Made by a program: the position numbers and the translations under genes. DNA of 6,739 bases, from positions 1 to 6,739 of the forward strand of contig SLPE01000146.1 in NCBI GenBank assembly GCA_007132145.1. The letters are read 5' to 3'. The stretch's first letter is position 1; each line of letters starts with the position of its first letter. The notes under the pieces are model-generated. The model saw nothing but the letters and a program-made list of their open reading frames with translations, searched no databases and was not told where the DNA came from. Positions 6,142 to 6,739 of this stretch are shown here, piece after piece. Source of the stretch: Candidatus Izemoplasma sp. GTDB taxonomy: Bacteria > Bacillota_I > Bacilli_A > Izemoplasmatales > Izemoplasmataceae.

Positions 6142-6739
6142 TCATCGATTGTAGAATTCGACGATGAGATTCTCTTTGATGTCGGTGAGGATTTCTTTGC
6201 GTTCGGGGAAACGGGTATAGGTGAAAGCGAACTTCTCTTCGTCGTACTCGATGAAGCCGAGACGTTCGACGACCGCTTCGAGACTTTCGACGATCGCCGG
6301 CACTTTCCGCGAACGTTCCTTCAAGGTCACCACTTGACCGGGCGTCACCCGGTAAGAGGGGATGTCGACCTTGCGTCCGTCGACGAGGAAGTGTCCGTGA
6401 GCGACGAGTTGTCTCGCCTGACGTCTCGTCCTGGTGAAACCGGCACGGTAGACGAGATTGTCCAAACGGCTTTCGAGCAAGAACAGGAAATTCTCCCCTT
6501 GGCGTCCGTCGAGTTTCTTCGCTTCGACGAAAGTCTTGCGGAACTGACGTTCATTGACACCGTAGGTGAAGCGGACTTTCTGCTTCTCTTGCAACTGCAT
6601 TCCGTATTCGCTCAGTTTTCCCCGGCGTTGGCCGTGATGCCCGGGCGGATAGGCCCGTTTTCCGAGTTCTTGTCCGGTTTCGAGAATCGAATATCTCAAG
6701 CGCCGGGCTTTCTTCCAACTCGGTCCTGTGTAGCGCGAC
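6142..6739 (-). CDS. rpsD: 30S ribosomal protein S4 (lacks first two bases)
   Basis: S4 binds 16S rRNA, nucleates assembly of the 30S body and contributes to decoding fidelity. Reading in from the window edge gives [20 protein letters not shown] immediately after a G that fits the last base of ATG. The gene is thus complete apart from two bases and encodes about 199 residues, close to the roughly 200 of Bacillota S4. An internal ATG-like start at 6699 would cut the conserved N-terminus. Visible landmarks are [19 protein letters not shown] (37-55), [10 protein letters not shown] (60-69) and the S4 RNA-binding fold from about residue 91 ([12 protein letters not shown] ... [13 protein letters not shown]). 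The N-terminal region has no cysteines, so this is the zinc-free (C-minus) form. In Bacillus rpsD is autoregulated through its leader, which lies outside the window. It converges on tpiA. Confidence 0.98.
   Translation of the reverse strand, partial: SRYTGPSWKKARRLRYSILETGQELGKRAYPPGHHGQRRGKLSEYGMQLQEKQKVRFTYGVNERQFRKTFVEAKKLDGRQGENFLFLLESRLDNLVYRAGFTRTRRQARQLVAHGHFLVDGRKVDIPSYRVTPGQVVTLKERSRKVPAIVESLEAVVERLGFIEYDEEKFAFTYTRFPERKEILTDIKENLIVEFYNR

Noticed and set aside
1..6739. CRISPR arrays, tRNA or rRNA genes, insertion sequences
   Set aside because: No periodic direct repeats, tRNA-like cloverleaf, rRNA segments or transposase coding were seen; the window is almost fully occupied by housekeeping genes.

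Overview
The window is a chromosomal housekeeping segment of a Bacillota-type bacterium. The evidence is a zinc-ligand-free S4 ribosomal protein, a ComK-like competence regulator, AGGAGG-type ribosome binding sites, a sigma-A-like promoter and an HPr-like protein. Base composition is moderately high in G+C for this group, with a strong preference for C at third codon positions. That preference also creates many long spurious antisense reading frames. TGA is the stop codon of nearly every gene and tryptophan is encoded by TGG, so the Mycoplasma code is not in use. A Bacilli/Erysipelotrichia-like lineage is plausible but cannot be fixed from this sequence alone.

Layout: (1) 1-1933 (+), transketolase missing only its extreme N-terminus. 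(2) 1934-2022, a short spacer holding a perfect 12-bp hairpin. (3) 2023-2424 (+), a short ComK-family protein whose Shine-Dalgarno lies inside that hairpin. (4) 2431-3183 (-), an exonuclease III/ExoA-type AP endonuclease, convergent with comK and only 6 nt from it. (5) 3184-3317, a divergent intergenic region with a strong sigma-A-like promoter for pgk and an extended -10 for exoA. (6) 3318-6089 (+), a tightly coupled four-gene operon: phosphoglycerate kinase, an XRE-cupin regulator, a degenerate HPr-like protein, and triosephosphate isomerase. (7) 6106-6136, a bidirectional terminator. (8) 6142-6739 (-), rpsD (S4), complete except for the first two bases of its start codon.

Transketolase, PGK and TPI form a central-carbon theme. 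The unusual part is the pair of small genes translationally coupled between pgk and tpiA. One is a DNA-binding regulator with a small-molecule-type cupin domain. The other is an HPr-fold protein that aligns without gaps to classical HPr over its core, yet has Gln at the His15 position and Arg at the Ser46 position, so neither known phosphorylation can occur there. This looks like an undescribed regulatory insert in a glycolytic operon. A second point of interest is the comK leader hairpin. On the plus strand it occludes the comK ribosome binding site. On the minus strand it resembles an intrinsic terminator for exoA read-through, which would make an RNA antisense to all of comK.
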